Assembly: GCF_045679555.1 (NCBI RefSeq)
Contig: NC_092094.1
Span: 36,844,430 to 36,908,429 of the forward strand
DNA: 64,000 nucleotides
Origin: Salvelinus alpinus
Lineage: Eukaryota; Chordata; Actinopteri; Salmoniformes; Salmonidae
Direction of reading: 5' to 3'
Shown piece after piece: positions 47,219 to 56,679 of the stretch. Below the pieces are notes generated by a model. The model was not told the origin of the DNA, did no database searches, and worked only from the letters and a program-made list of their open reading frames with translations. Within the stretch, counting starts at the first letter, position 1; the number at the start of each line of letters is the position of its first letter. A program made the translations under genes and the position numbers.

Positions 47219-50132
47219 CATCTATCTTCAGAGTTCGTGCTGCTAGGCGACCTAAATTTGAACATGCTCAAAACCCCAGCCACCCTACAATCTAAGCTTG
47301 ATGCCCTCAATCTCACACAAATTATCAATGAACCTACCAGGTACCACCCCAATTCCGTAAACTCGGGTACCCTCATAGATATCATCCTAACAAACTTGCC
47401 CTCCAAATACACCTCTGCTGTTTTCAACCAAGATCTCAGCGATCACTGCCTCATTGCCTGTATCCGTAATGGGTCAGCGGTCAAACGACCTCCACTCATC
47501 ACTGTCAAACGCTCCCTGAAACACTTCAGCGAGCAGGCCTTTCTAATCGACCTGGCCGGGGTATCCTGGAAGGATATCGATCTCATCCCGTCAGTAGAGG
47601 ATGCCTGGTCATTTTTTAAAAATGCCTTCCTCACCATCTTGAATAAGCATGCCCCATTCAAGAAATTTAGAACCAGGAACAGATATAGCCCTTGGTTCTC
47701 TCCTGACCTGACTGCCCTTAACCAACAGAAAAACATCCTATGGCGTTCTGCATTAGCATCGAACAGCCCCCGTGATATGCAACTTTTCAGGGAAGCCAGA
47801 AACCAATATACACAGGCAGTTAGAACAGCCAAGGCTAGCTTTTTCAAGCAGAAATTTGCTTCCTGCAACACAAATTCAAAAAAGTTCTGGGACACCGTAA
47901 AGTCCATGGAGAATAAGAACACCTCCTCCCAGCTTCCAACCGCTCTGAAGATAGGAAACACTGTCACCACCGACAAATCCACTATAATTGAGAATTTCAA
48001 TAAGCATTTTTCCACGGCTGGCCATGCTTTCCATCTGGCTGCCCCTACCCCGGACAACAGCACTGCCCTCCCCTCTGCTACTCGCCCAAGCTTCCCCCAT
48101 TTCTCTTTCTCCCAAATACAGTCAGCTGATGTCCTAAATGAGCTGCAAAATCTGGACCCTTACAAATCAGCCGGGCTAGATAATCTGGACCCTTTCTTTC
48201 TAAAACTATCTGCTGAAATTGTTGCCACCCCTATTACTAGCCTCTTCAACCTCTCTTTCGTGTCGTCCGAGATCCCCAAAGATTGGAAAGCAGCTGCGGT
48301 TATCCCCCTCTTCAAAGGGGGGGACACCCTTGACCCTAACTGCTACAGACCTATATCTATCCTACCCTGCCTTTCTAAGGTCTTCGAAAGCCAAGTCAAC
48401 AAACAGATTACCGACCATTTCGAATCCCACCACACCTTCTCCGCTATGCAATCTGGTTTCAGAGCTGGTCATGGGTGCACCTCAGCCACGCTCAAGGTCA
48501 TAAACGACATCGTAACCGCCATCGATAGGAAACAATACTGTGCAGCCGTATTCATTGACCTGGCCAAGGCTTTTGACTCTGTCAATCACCACATCCTCAT
48601 TGGCAGACTCGACAGCCTTGGTTTCTCTAATGATTGCCTCGCCTGGTTCACCAACTACTTCTCTGATCGAGTTCAGTGTGTCAAATCGGAGGGTCTGTTG
48701 TCCGGGCCTCTGGCAGTCTCTATGGGGGTGCCACAGGGTTCAATTCTTGGACCGACTCTCTTCTCTGTATACATCAATGATGTCGCTCTTGCTGCTGGTG
48801 ATTCTCTGATCCACCTCTACGCAGACGACACTATTCTGTATACTTCTGGCCCTTCTTTTGACACTGTGTTAACAACTCTCCAGGCGAGCTTCAATGCCAT
48901 ACAACTCTCCTTCCGTGGCCTCCAACTGCTCTTAAATACAAGTAAAACCAAATGCATGCTCTTCAACCGATCGCTGCCTGCCCCTGCCCGCCTGTCCAAC
49001 ATCACTACTTTGGACGGTTCTGACTTAGAATATGTGGACAACTACAAATACCTAGGTGTCTGGTTAGACTGTAAACTCTCCTTCCAGACTCACATCAAAC
49101 ATCTCCAATCCAAAGTCAAATCTAGAATTGGCTTCCTATTCCGCAACAAAGCATCCTTTACTCATGCTGCCAAACATACCCTTGTAAAACTGACCATCCT
49201 ACCAATCCTCGACTTCGGTGATGTCATTTACAAAATAGCCTCCAAAACCCTACTCAATAAATTGGATGCAGTCTATCACAGTGCCATCCGTTTTGTCACC
49301 AAAGCCCCATATACTACCCACCACTGCGACCTGTACACTCTCGTTGGCTGGCCCTCGCTTCATACTCGTCGCCAAACCCACTGGTTCCAGGTCATCTACA
49401 AGACCCTGCTAGGTAAAGTCCCCCCTTATCTCTGCTCGCTGGTCACCATAGCAGCACCTATCTGTAGCACGCGCTCCAGCAGGTATATCTCTCTAGTCAC
49501 CCCCAAAACCAATTCTTCCTTTGGACGCCTCTCCTTCCAGTTCTCTGCTGCCAATGACTGGAACGAACTACAAAAATCTCTGAAATTGGAAACACCTATC
49601 TCCCTCACTAGCTTTAAGCACCAGCTGTCAGAGCAGCTCATAGATTACTGCACCTGTACATAACCCATCTACAATTTAGCCCAAACAACTACCTCTTTAC
49701 CTACTGTATTTATTTTATTAATTTATTTTGCTCCTTTGCACCCCATTATTTTCTGTCTCTACTTTGCACTTTCTTCCGCTGCAAACCAACCATTCCAGGG
49801 TTTTTTTTTAGTTTTATTTTACTTGCTGTGTTGTGTTCAGTTCACCTCCATGGCCTTTTATATTTTTATTTATTTATTTTATTTATTTATACATATATTT
49901 GTTTGCCTTCACCTCCCTTATCTCACCTCACTTGCTCACATTGTATATAGACTTATTTTTTTTTCACTGTATTATTGACTATATGTTTGTTTTACTCCAT
50001 GTGTAACTATGTGTTGTTGTATGTGTCGAACTGCTTTGCTTTATCTTGGCCAGGTCGCAATTGTAAATGAGAACGTGTTCTCAATTTGCCTACCTGGTTA
50101 AATAAAGGTTAAATAAAAAAAAAATAAAAAAA
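47219..50132 (+). mobile_element. 5'-truncated LINE (CR1/L2-Jockey type) inserted in a Tc1
   Basis: This non-LTR retrotransposon lacks ORF1 and the N-terminal endonuclease. It ends with a 3' UTR (49664 to about 50110) and the A-rich tail GGTTAAATAAAAAAAAAATA. Its 3' end (GGCCAGGTCGCAATTGTAAA, GAGAACGTGTTCTC, CTGGTTAAATAAAGG) is shared with the short copy at 14912-15145 and resembles SINE tails at 52261-52331 and 31889-31935. A 5' truncation is the usual result of target-primed reverse transcription. Confidence 0.9.
47222..49663 (+). CDS. LINE ORF2 fragment: endonuclease C-terminus and reverse transcriptase, uninterrupted
   Basis: About 813 codons are open without a stop. The frame continues upstream to an ATG at 47123, but that part is antisense Tc1 and incidental. 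Order: end of the APE-like endonuclease (FVLLGDLNLNML, GTLIDIILTN, DLSDHCLIACI with the SDH motif); a linker; RT fingers (DPYKSAGLDNLDPFFLKLSA, AAVIPLFKGGD, YRPISILPCLSKVFE); RT palm (FIDLAKAFDSVNHHILIGRL, GVPQGSILGPTLFSVYIND); the catalytic YADD (48818-48829); and a C-terminal domain with CxC end (DYCTCT). It lacks the N-terminal endonuclease, so it should not mobilise itself. The lack of stops suggests recent insertion. Confidence 0.92.
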   Translation, partial: LSSEFVLLGDLNLNMLKTPATLQSKLDALNLTQIINEPTRYHPNSVNSGTLIDIILTNLPSKYTSAVFNQDLSDHCLIACIRNGSAVKRPPLITVKRSLKHFSEQAFLIDLAGVSWKDIDLIPSVEDAWSFFKNAFLTILNKHAPFKKFRTRNRYSPWFSPDLTALNQQKNILWRSALASNSPRDMQLFREARNQYTQAVRTAKASFFKQKFASCNTNSKKFWDTVKSMENKNTSSQLPTALKIGNTVTTDKSTIIENFNKHFSTAGHAFHLAAPTPDNSTALPSATRPSFPHFSFSQIQSADVLNELQNLDPYKSAGLDNLDPFFLKLSAEIVATPITSLFNLSFVSSEIPKDWKAAAVIPLFKGGDTLDPNCYRPISILPCLSKVFESQVNKQITDHFESHHTFSAMQSGFRAGHGCTSATLKVINDIVTAIDRKQYCAAVFIDLAKAFDSVNHHILIGRLDSLGFSNDCLAWFTNYFSDRVQCVKSEGLLSGPLAVSMGVPQGSILGPTLFSVYINDVALAAGDSLIHLYADDTILYTSGPSFDTVLTTLQASFNAIQLSFRGLQLLLNTSKTKCMLFNRSLPAPARLSNITTLDGSDLEYVDNYKYLGVWLDCKLSFQTHIKHLQSKVKSRIGFLFRNKASFTHAAKHTLVKLTILPILDFGDVIYKIASKTLLNKLDAVYHSAIRFVTKAPYTTHHCDLYTLVGWPSLHTRRQTHWFQVIYKTLLGKVPPYLCSLVTIAAPICSTRSSRYISLVTPKTNSSFGRLSFQFSAANDWNELQKSLKLETPISLTSFKHQLSEQLIDYCTCT

Positions 50133-50967
50133 TATGCTGAAACAGGGAAGGGCCTTCCCAAAAACTGTTGCTACAAAGTTGGAAGCGCAGAATCGTCTAA
50201 AATGTAATTTTATGCTGTAGCGTTAAGATTTCCATTCAGTGGAACTAAGGGGCCTACCCCGAACCATGAAAAATAGCCCCAGACCATTATTCCTCCTCCA
50301 CCAAACTTTACAGTTGGCACTATGCATTGGGGCAGGTAGCGTTCTCCTGACATCTGCCAAACCCAGATTCCTCTGTCGGATTGCCAGATGGTGAAGCGTG
50401 ATTCATCACTCCAGAGAAGGCGTTTCCACTGCTCCAGAGTCCAGTCTTGCTTTACCCCACTCTAGCTGACGCTTGGCATTGCGCATGGTGATCTTAGGCT
50501 TGTGTGTGGCCGCTCGGCCATGGAAACCCCTTTCATTAAGCTCCCGACGAACAGTTATTGTGCTGACTTTGCTTCCAGAGGCAGTTTGGAACTCGGTAGT
50601 GTGTTGCGAACGAAGACAGATGATTTTTACACGCTACGCACGTCAGCACTCGGTGGTCCCGTTCTGTGAGCTTGTGGCCTACCACTTCACGGCTGAGCCG
50701 TTGTTGCTCCAAGACGTTTCCACTTCACAATTTTAGCACTTACAGTTGACCGGGGCAGCTCTAGCAGGGCAGGAATTTAACTAAACTGACTTGTTGCCAC
50801 ATTGGAAGTCACTGAGCTCTTCAGTGAGGCCATTCTACTGCCAATGTTTGTCTATGGAGATTGCATGGCTGTGTGCTCGATGTATACATCTGTCAGCAAC
50901 AGGTGTGGCTGAAATAGCCAAATCCACTAATTTGAAGGAGTGTCCACATACTTTTGAATATATAGTG

Positions 50968-51544
50968 TATCTATAGCTGTACATCTTCAGCTCTCCTGAC
51001 ATTGAGAGACATGGTTGTTCCTTTGTCAGCCTATTTCAGATAGAGTACTTAAGTCCTTGAAATCAGCATGGTTTTACACAATCCAAACTAATTGAATCTG
51101 AACAGCATGATGCACTGTGCCAACAACCAACCTTGAAGGTGCACACTCCAGAAAGTCCATGTGTGAAAAATAAGTTTGGGAGGAAAGTGGCCCTGAAGGA
51201 TGTTTTAGCTAAAGCATGTCAGAGGGGTACAGGCTGTAGTGTGAGTGACCCAGATACAACTTAATTTCAAGATTGCATTTAGGATACATATGAATCATTT
51301 TAATGTGAAGCAAATAGTGCCTGTAAGCCGTGTGAATATATATATTTTTTAAAGTGAGTCATGAACCCACTAAATAACCCCAAACTGCTCCTTTACAGAC
51401 CTCTATCTCTTCATCCCCTCTCTCCTCCCCTGCTACTCCCTCCCACTGTAATCCAACAATTTTAAAGGCGAACCCTCAAAGAAGTTAACGGGACTAAGTG
51501 AGGTAAAACTGAGGATGGTAATTGGGTCAGACATCAGATCACCG
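50968..51544. other. Unique non-coding sequence
   Basis: Nothing recognisable in about 580 bases. Confidence 0.5.
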
Positions 51545-51695
51545 GGGCCTGTATCCACAAAGCGTCTCAGAGTAGGAGTGCTGATCTAGGATCAAGTCTC
51601 AACCTGTCTATATAATATTATTCATTATGATCTAAAAGGTTAAACTGATCTTAGATCAGCACTCCTACTCTGAGAGGCTTTGTGGACACAGGCCC
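51545..51695. mobile_element. Palindromic MITE
   Basis: The 151-bp foldback has left arm GGGCCTGTATCCACAAAGCG ... AGTAGGAGTGCTGATCTAGG and right arm CTTAGATCAGCACTCCTACT ... GGCTTTGTGGACACAGGCCC. The arms are about 50 bases with a loop of about 45. No clear target duplication was found. Confidence 0.8.
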
Positions 51696-51881
51696 AGAAT
51701 TATCTTCTGGTCCCCTGGGAAGAACATGATTAATATTTAATAATTATGACTTTTCCCGCCTCCTTTTTTTCCTGTTGATTTCGGGCAATGTTTGGCAGTG
51801 GGGGTCTAAAGATTATTGGTTTCACTCATCCTTATCAGAATTTTATGAAGACCTAGAGAGAGCAGAGAGATAGACAAATGA

Positions 51882-52130
51882 TTGCATCCCACTGCTGGCT
51901 TGCTTCTGAAGCTAAGCAGGGTTGGTCCTGGTCAGTCCCTGGATGGAAGACCAGATGCTGTTGGAAGTGGTGTTGGAGGGCCAGTAGGAGGCACTCTTTC
52001 CTCTGGTCTAAAAAATATCCCAATGCCCCAGGGCAGTGATTGGGGGCACTGCCCTGTGTAGGGTGCTGTCTTTCGTTAAATGGGTGTCCTGACTCTCTGA
52101 GGTCTTTAAAGATCCCATGGCACTTATTGT

Positions 52131-52164
<34 letters not shown>

Positions 52165-52331
52165 AATTCTCAAGCTGTTGCTCATACCATCATGGTCACC
52201 TAATCATCCCCAGCTTACAATTGTCTCATTCATCCCTCTCCTCTCCCCTGTAACTATTCCCCAGGTCGTTGCTGTAAATGAGAATGTGTTCTCAGTCAAC
52301 TTACCTGGTAAAATAACAGTTAAAATTAAAT
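51882..52331 (+). repeat. 5S rRNA-derived SINE (OS-SINE1/SINE3 type)
   Basis: The head resembles 5S rRNA, including the internal promoter boxes AGCTAAGCAGG (51910-51920) and GGATGGAAGACC (about 51941-51952). A long body follows. The 3' tail (CCAGGTCGTTGCTGTAAATG, GAGAATGTGTTCTCAGTCAA, TACCTGGTAAAATAA) resembles the LINE tail at 50050-50105. Salmonids carry a 5S-headed SINE known as OS-SINE1; the match is from memory. Confidence 0.88.
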
Positions 52332-53284
52332 TGAGATAGGGATAGTATAAGGAACTAGAGGGAAGAGGAAATTAACAAATGCACTGTCTATTGAGGAAGT
52401 AAAAAAAAAAGTCTATGTTGGTTGAAAAAGACCACGGTTGTCCAGCCCAGTGGTTCCTCATATAAGCACATTGCTACTTTCCCCAATAGAAATGTGTCTT
52501 AATTGAACTCCAGCAATATGCTATATCCCAGCGCCACACACCATTCTGTGTCCCAGCCAGGTCTGGTTCAATATGCATCCTATACAGGGCAGCAGATACT
52601 GTAGGCTGCTTTTGAGCCTAAATGTAAATATTTGATAGCATGACAGAGCCTGGGGGAAACCACAGAGCATTCCTATAAAAAAGCAGGCAGTCTCAAGTCA
52701 TACAGACATGACTGATGAAGAAACCACAGACCTAACTGATGTAGTTGTTTCAGCCTAAAAGAACATTACATTACTTTTCTATCCATTCTGGTGTATTTTC
52801 ATCACACTGGTTTTGCGTTGATAATTTACCAAACTCCCCCCTCTCCATCAATAAAGATTGACGAAGACGTGCACATCTAGCTACGCGTTCGTTGAAGGTT
52901 AGGAATCTAGTGATTTTTCTGTGCAGATCTTTTCTTTCAAGAGTATTGGCGTCATAAGAAAAAAACAGAATTAAAGTGCAGATATCGATATTAAAAGGAT
53001 AGAGGGAAAAGTTCCTATAAGTTCTATATGTCAGGGATCACAGCCATACTGTCTCTAGCACTACGTACAGTATAGACAACTGGATGCCAAAGGCACTGTA
53101 TAATTTAGTTTTCCTGTCATTACAGCAATGTTCCAGGGGGCTTGTTACTGGAGTGTCTTTGACTCACAGTGCTACTGCACATCAGAACTACCACAGTGGA
53201 GCCTTTGCTTCACTGTATTGACCTCCCTCTTCCACTTGAAGCCTCAGTAATGAACTGGCCTGTAAACCAGGGTAAATAGCTTCT
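52332..53284. other. Unique non-coding sequence
   Basis: No gene or repeat recognised in about 950 bases. Confidence 0.5.
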
Positions 53285-53355
53285 TTTTTTTACCATTATT
53301 TAACTAGGCAACTCAGTTAAGAACAAATTGTTATTTCCAATGACGGCCTTCCCCA
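53285..53355 (-). repeat. SINE 3' tail fragment
   Basis: The complement reads AAGGCCGTCATTGG, then CAATTTGTTCTTAACTGAGT and TGCCTAGTTAAATAATGG, the tail of the tRNA-type SINE at 31889-32116. The head is missing. Confidence 0.8.
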
Positions 53356-54189
53356 GTCATTGTAGCTGCGTGCTATGAGAGTGGAGCACAGAGATCAAGG
53401 GGAGCAGTTGGAAGGATTCAGTAAAAGACTCACCAGTCAGAGCTGCTTAAAACACTGCTGCTTATTCGTATTACTGCTCCTGATAATCCTCACATAATTG
53501 CTGGTCACTACCCAAATGAGAGAGCTTATGGTCCCGCGGGAGTTTGTAAGACTTTCTGGAAACACAATTTCTATAATCTGTCCTGCTATATAATACAGAG
53601 TCAAAATGAAACAGAACAGCATAATGAGTTGAACTATACTGTACCAACATAATGTTTTGTATATGTTGTCTAACATGTGCTCCTTTAAAACATCAATGTA
53701 GCAGGAGATGTTTTGAAGTTTGGAGGAAATACACACATGAAAAACAGAATAAAGTTGTATTTATAAAGGTCCATTCTGCATCACTCCATATATTATTAAC
53801 CTCTGGAAGTATAAAAACAGAATAGACAAGAGAAAAATTAACAGTGCCCTGTAATAAGTAGGTCTAGACTAGGTACCCCAGCCGTCGGGGGAAAGCCAAA
53901 TAAAAATGTGCTAGATTTTTTTTCTCACATTTTCAAACAATCCATTTATATTTTCCAACGCGGCTATACATTTGGGTGAGGTTTCTTTCTCTCCTGAGTA
54001 GCCTCGTTTCACTGCCAAAAATAAAGTTAAACCATCTAGTGTTCAGCGAAATAACAACACAATGTCAAATACAGGTAGCCTAGTCAAATAATTAACATCC
54101 AATCACATTAGATGGTTTAGTTAAGACGACTTTCGAGTAGTGACATGTATAAAAGCAACAGATACCATTAATAAGAAGGGGCTAATTAT
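53356..54189. other. Non-coding sequence upstream of the hAT relic
   Basis: No host gene seen. The last part (from about 53875) may be the 5' end of the hAT element that follows; its terminus was not identified. Confidence 0.45.
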
Positions 54190-55260
54190 ATGGTGAGCTA
54201 CCGAATGGCTAGGACAGGCAAGCCCCATACTATTGTGCAGGACTTCATTCTTCCCGCTACCACGGATATGGCTGGAACAATGCTGGGGGAAAAGGCCAAA
54301 AAAACTATACAGACAATGCCTCCATCAAACAACACCGTTTCACTACGCATCAGTGACATGGCAGGAGATGTTTTGAAACAATTACTGCTTCGCATACAAG
54401 CCAGAGAATTCTATGCGTTACAGCTGGATGAGTCAACAGACGTGGCAGGCCTGGCACAGCTCCTGGTATATGTCCGTTATGTTTATGAGGGGTCAATTAA
54501 GGAAGACATCCTCTTCTGCAAACCACTGGAAACCAGGACAACGGGAGAGGATTTTTTTAAGTACTGGACAGCTTTGTGACATTAAATGGACTTTGTGTTG
54601 TTATCTTTACTGATGGCGCAAAAGCCATGACAGGGAGACATAGTGGAGTGTTAACGTTCGTGCAAGCAGTTGCTCCCGACGCTACTTGGGTACACTGCAG
54701 CATCCACCGAGAGGCTCTTGCTGCCAAGGGAATGCCTGACAGCTTGAAAGACGTTTTAGACACTACAGTGAAAATGTTAAAGCAAGGCCCCTGAACTCTA
54801 GTGTATTTTCTGCATTATGCAATGATATGGGCAGCGACCATGTAACGCTTTTACAACATACAGAAGTGGGCTGGTTATCAAGGGGCTAAGTATTGACATG
54901 TTTTTTTAAATTGAGAGACGAGCTTAAAGTTTTCTTTACTGACCATCATTTTCACTTGTCTGACCGCTTGCATGATGACGAGTTTCTCACACGACTGGCC
55001 AGTATGGGTGATGTTTTCTCTTTCTCTCTCTGAATGATCTGAATCTAGGATTACAGGGACTCTCCGCAACTATATTCAATGTGCGTGACAAAATTGAGGC
55101 TATGATTAAGAAGTTGGAGCTCTTCGCTGTCTGCATTAACAAGGACAACACACAGGTCTTTCCATCATTGTATGATTTTTGTGTGCAAATGAACGCAAGC
55201 TTACGGACAATGTCAAATGTGATATAGCGAAGCACCTGAGTGAGTTGGGTGCACAATTAC
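54190..55260 (+). pseudogene. hAT-type (ZBED5-like) transposase relic
   Basis: Consecutive frames give the middle of a hAT-derived protein of the ZBED5/SCAND3 kind. 54190-54579 reads SLRISDMAGDVLKQLLLRIQ and FYALQLDESTDVAGLAQLLV (the LDESTD motif is the start of the RNase-H-like core). 54576-54794 reads VVIFTDGAKAMTGRHSGVLT and WVHCSIHREALAAKGMP (the CxxH/HR motif). Further on come VGWLSRG, VFSALCNDMGSD and ATIFNVRDKIEAMIKKLELF in other frames. A TGA at 54577-54579 and further frameshifts break it. No BED finger or C-terminal dimerisation domain was found. Confidence 0.85.
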
Positions 55261-55277
55261 GCAGATACTTTCCCAAA

Positions 55278-55589
55278 AATACCAGCAACAGTGTGTGAAA
55301 ACCTTGTGAAGACTTACAGAAAACATTTGACCTCTGTCATTGCCAACAAAGGGTATATAACAAAGTATTGAGATAAACTTTTGTTATTGACCAAATATTT
55401 ATTTTCCACCATAATTTGCAAATAAATTCATTAAAAATCCTACAATGTGATTTTCAGGATTTTTTTCTCCCTCATTTTGTCTGTCATAGTTGAAGTGTAC
55501 CTATGATGAAAATTACAGGCCTCTCTCATCTTTTTAAGTGGGAGAACTTGCACAATTGGTGGCTGACTAAATACTTTTTTGCCCCACTG
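55278..55589 (+). mobile_element. Right end of a Tc1-like transposon (family F)
   Basis: It opens in the last residues of a Tc1 transposase ([20 protein letters not shown], then TKY-stop). It continues through the 3' flank to GACTAAATACTTTTTTGCCCCACTG at 55589, followed by TA. The rest of the element is absent; the hAT relic abuts it on the left. Confidence 0.82.
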
Positions 55590-55591
55590 TA

Positions 55592-56127
55592 TATAAATAT
55601 TGAAGGTGGAACTCCCCAGTAGCAGTATCTGTTCCACCCAGAGTACAGGGAACAGTGCATATTCCCTCTCACAAAGGTTTGTCGAACTTTTGGTCAGCTT
55701 ACTTTTGTTTATTTTTCTGTGAATACTTTACAACGCTGCTTACTCAAGTAAACGACAGCCCTCGAAACCAATGATTTGTGTTGAAGTAGCCTCTGACAAG
55801 TCCCCAACAACTGGATGTTCCGGTATTCAGGGGAAATGGAAAGAGCCTGTGAAGCCACTTCCGCTTTTGGACGTTAACAAGGCGACACTCCATTTTGCTA
55901 ACTACTCCTCCACATTTACTGGATTGGTTGAACAGTGCAGAAGGGTTGTTTTCTTATCGCCAAGACCAGTATGTAGGGGATATAGTTTCAGGCGTTTCTT
56001 TTACACCTGCTACGTTAGGTTAGTGTTGCAGTGACATGCTCTATGCTGTATTCGAGGGAAGCGTTCAAGGCTGTTGCGAGAAGCGGCTTTGACGCCATGT
56101 TTGTTGTAGTGTGGGCAAGGGATAGGG
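55592..56127. other. Unassigned sequence between repeats
   Basis: Frames here do not resemble known proteins clearly. It may include the 3' part of the hAT element. Confidence 0.4.
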
Positions 56128-56675
56128 TATGGCCTACCAAATTTAAAGGTATGTGTTTTTAACCTTTTTCTAAAATGTTTTATGAGATTGGAGAACATAT
56201 TAGGAGGGATCTTAGACCATTCCTCCATTCATATTGGGCTATTTTGCTTCCACTGGTCCAGTGGCCTTTGTTAAGGTCAACGGCATCCTGAACTTTATCA
56301 AGTACCAGGACATTTTAGCCAAAAACCTGGTTGCCTCTGCAAGGAAACTGACACTTGGCCACAAGTGGATCTTCCAGCAAGACAATAAGCCCAAGCACAC
56401 ATCAAAATCCTCAAAGAAATGGTTAATTGACCACAAAATCAACCCCATTGAAAAGCTGTGGTTTGAATTGCAGAGGGCAGTCCATAAGAGCAGACGAAGG
56501 ACATCAAGGATCTGGAAACATTCTGAATGGAGGAATAGTGTAAGAACCCTCCCAACGTGTTCTCCAATCTCCATTTTTGGAGCATACAAAATAGCTCAGT
56601 ATTTGTATTATTTATTTTATACATTATTTTTTACTAATCTTTATTGAGGGTGCCAATAATTACGGACCTGACTAT
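56128..56675 (+). mobile_element. Rearranged Tc1-like element (family G) with opposed halves
   Basis: Plus-strand 56234-56530 encodes transposase middle (GPVAFVKVNGILNFIKYQDI, KWIFQQDNKPKHTSKSSKKW, KINPIEKLWFELQRAV); a deletion removes the PSQSPDL before NPIE. It then continues to the right end GAGGGTGCCAATAATTACGG at about 56667. Minus-strand 56228-56128 encodes the protein's C-terminus (EEWSKIPPNMFSNLIKHFRK). The two halves therefore face in opposite directions, meeting at about 56230. The right end (GGAGCATACAAAATAGCTCA) matches the MITE at 39848-40414. Confidence 0.8.
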
Positions 56676-56679
56676 TTAA

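Larger units (their letters stand above)
46916..50833 (-). pseudogene. Tc1-like transposase relic (family B), interrupted by a LINE
   Basis: The N-terminal and central parts lie at 50833-50135: RQELNERGFHGRAATHKPKI-like, [10 protein letters not shown] and [19 protein letters not shown] residues in broken frames. The C-terminal part lies at 47215-46916: KWFVEIGVENLTGLH-like or [20 protein letters not shown] in alternate frames, then KQVPAMFQHLVESLPRRVET. The LINE separates the first catalytic Asp from the PDLNPIE motif. Confidence 0.85.
46868..50967 (-). mobile_element. Tc1-like transposon (family B) split by a LINE
   Basis: The left end (TACTACGTGACCAAAAGTTTG at 46868) and right end (ATATATAGTG at 50967) are diverged family termini with TA at 46866-46867 and 50968-50969. 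The Tc1 sequence runs 46868 to about 47218 and about 50133-50967, i.e. about 1.19 kb without the insert. It sits 245-263 bp upstream of the nrn1l middle exon, in intron or upstream DNA. Confidence 0.9.

Noticed and set aside
47123..47221. N-terminal 33 residues of the long LINE frame as part of a real protein
   Set aside because: This stretch is antisense Tc1 transposase sequence that happens to be open in frame with the LINE; it has no family counterpart.
47443..48115. Minus-strand frames of 206 and 79 codons opposite the LINE
   Set aside because: They are antisense shadows of the LINE reverse transcriptase frame, which explains the sequence with clear motifs.
51900..51970. Functional 5S rRNA gene
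   Set aside because: Only a diverged 5S-like head is present, continuous with a SINE body and tail.
53437..53736. 99-codon minus-strand frame with a membrane-like segment (VQLIMLFCFILTLYYI)
   Set aside because: Hydrophobicity arises from AT-rich composition; no similarity to a known protein and no supporting context.
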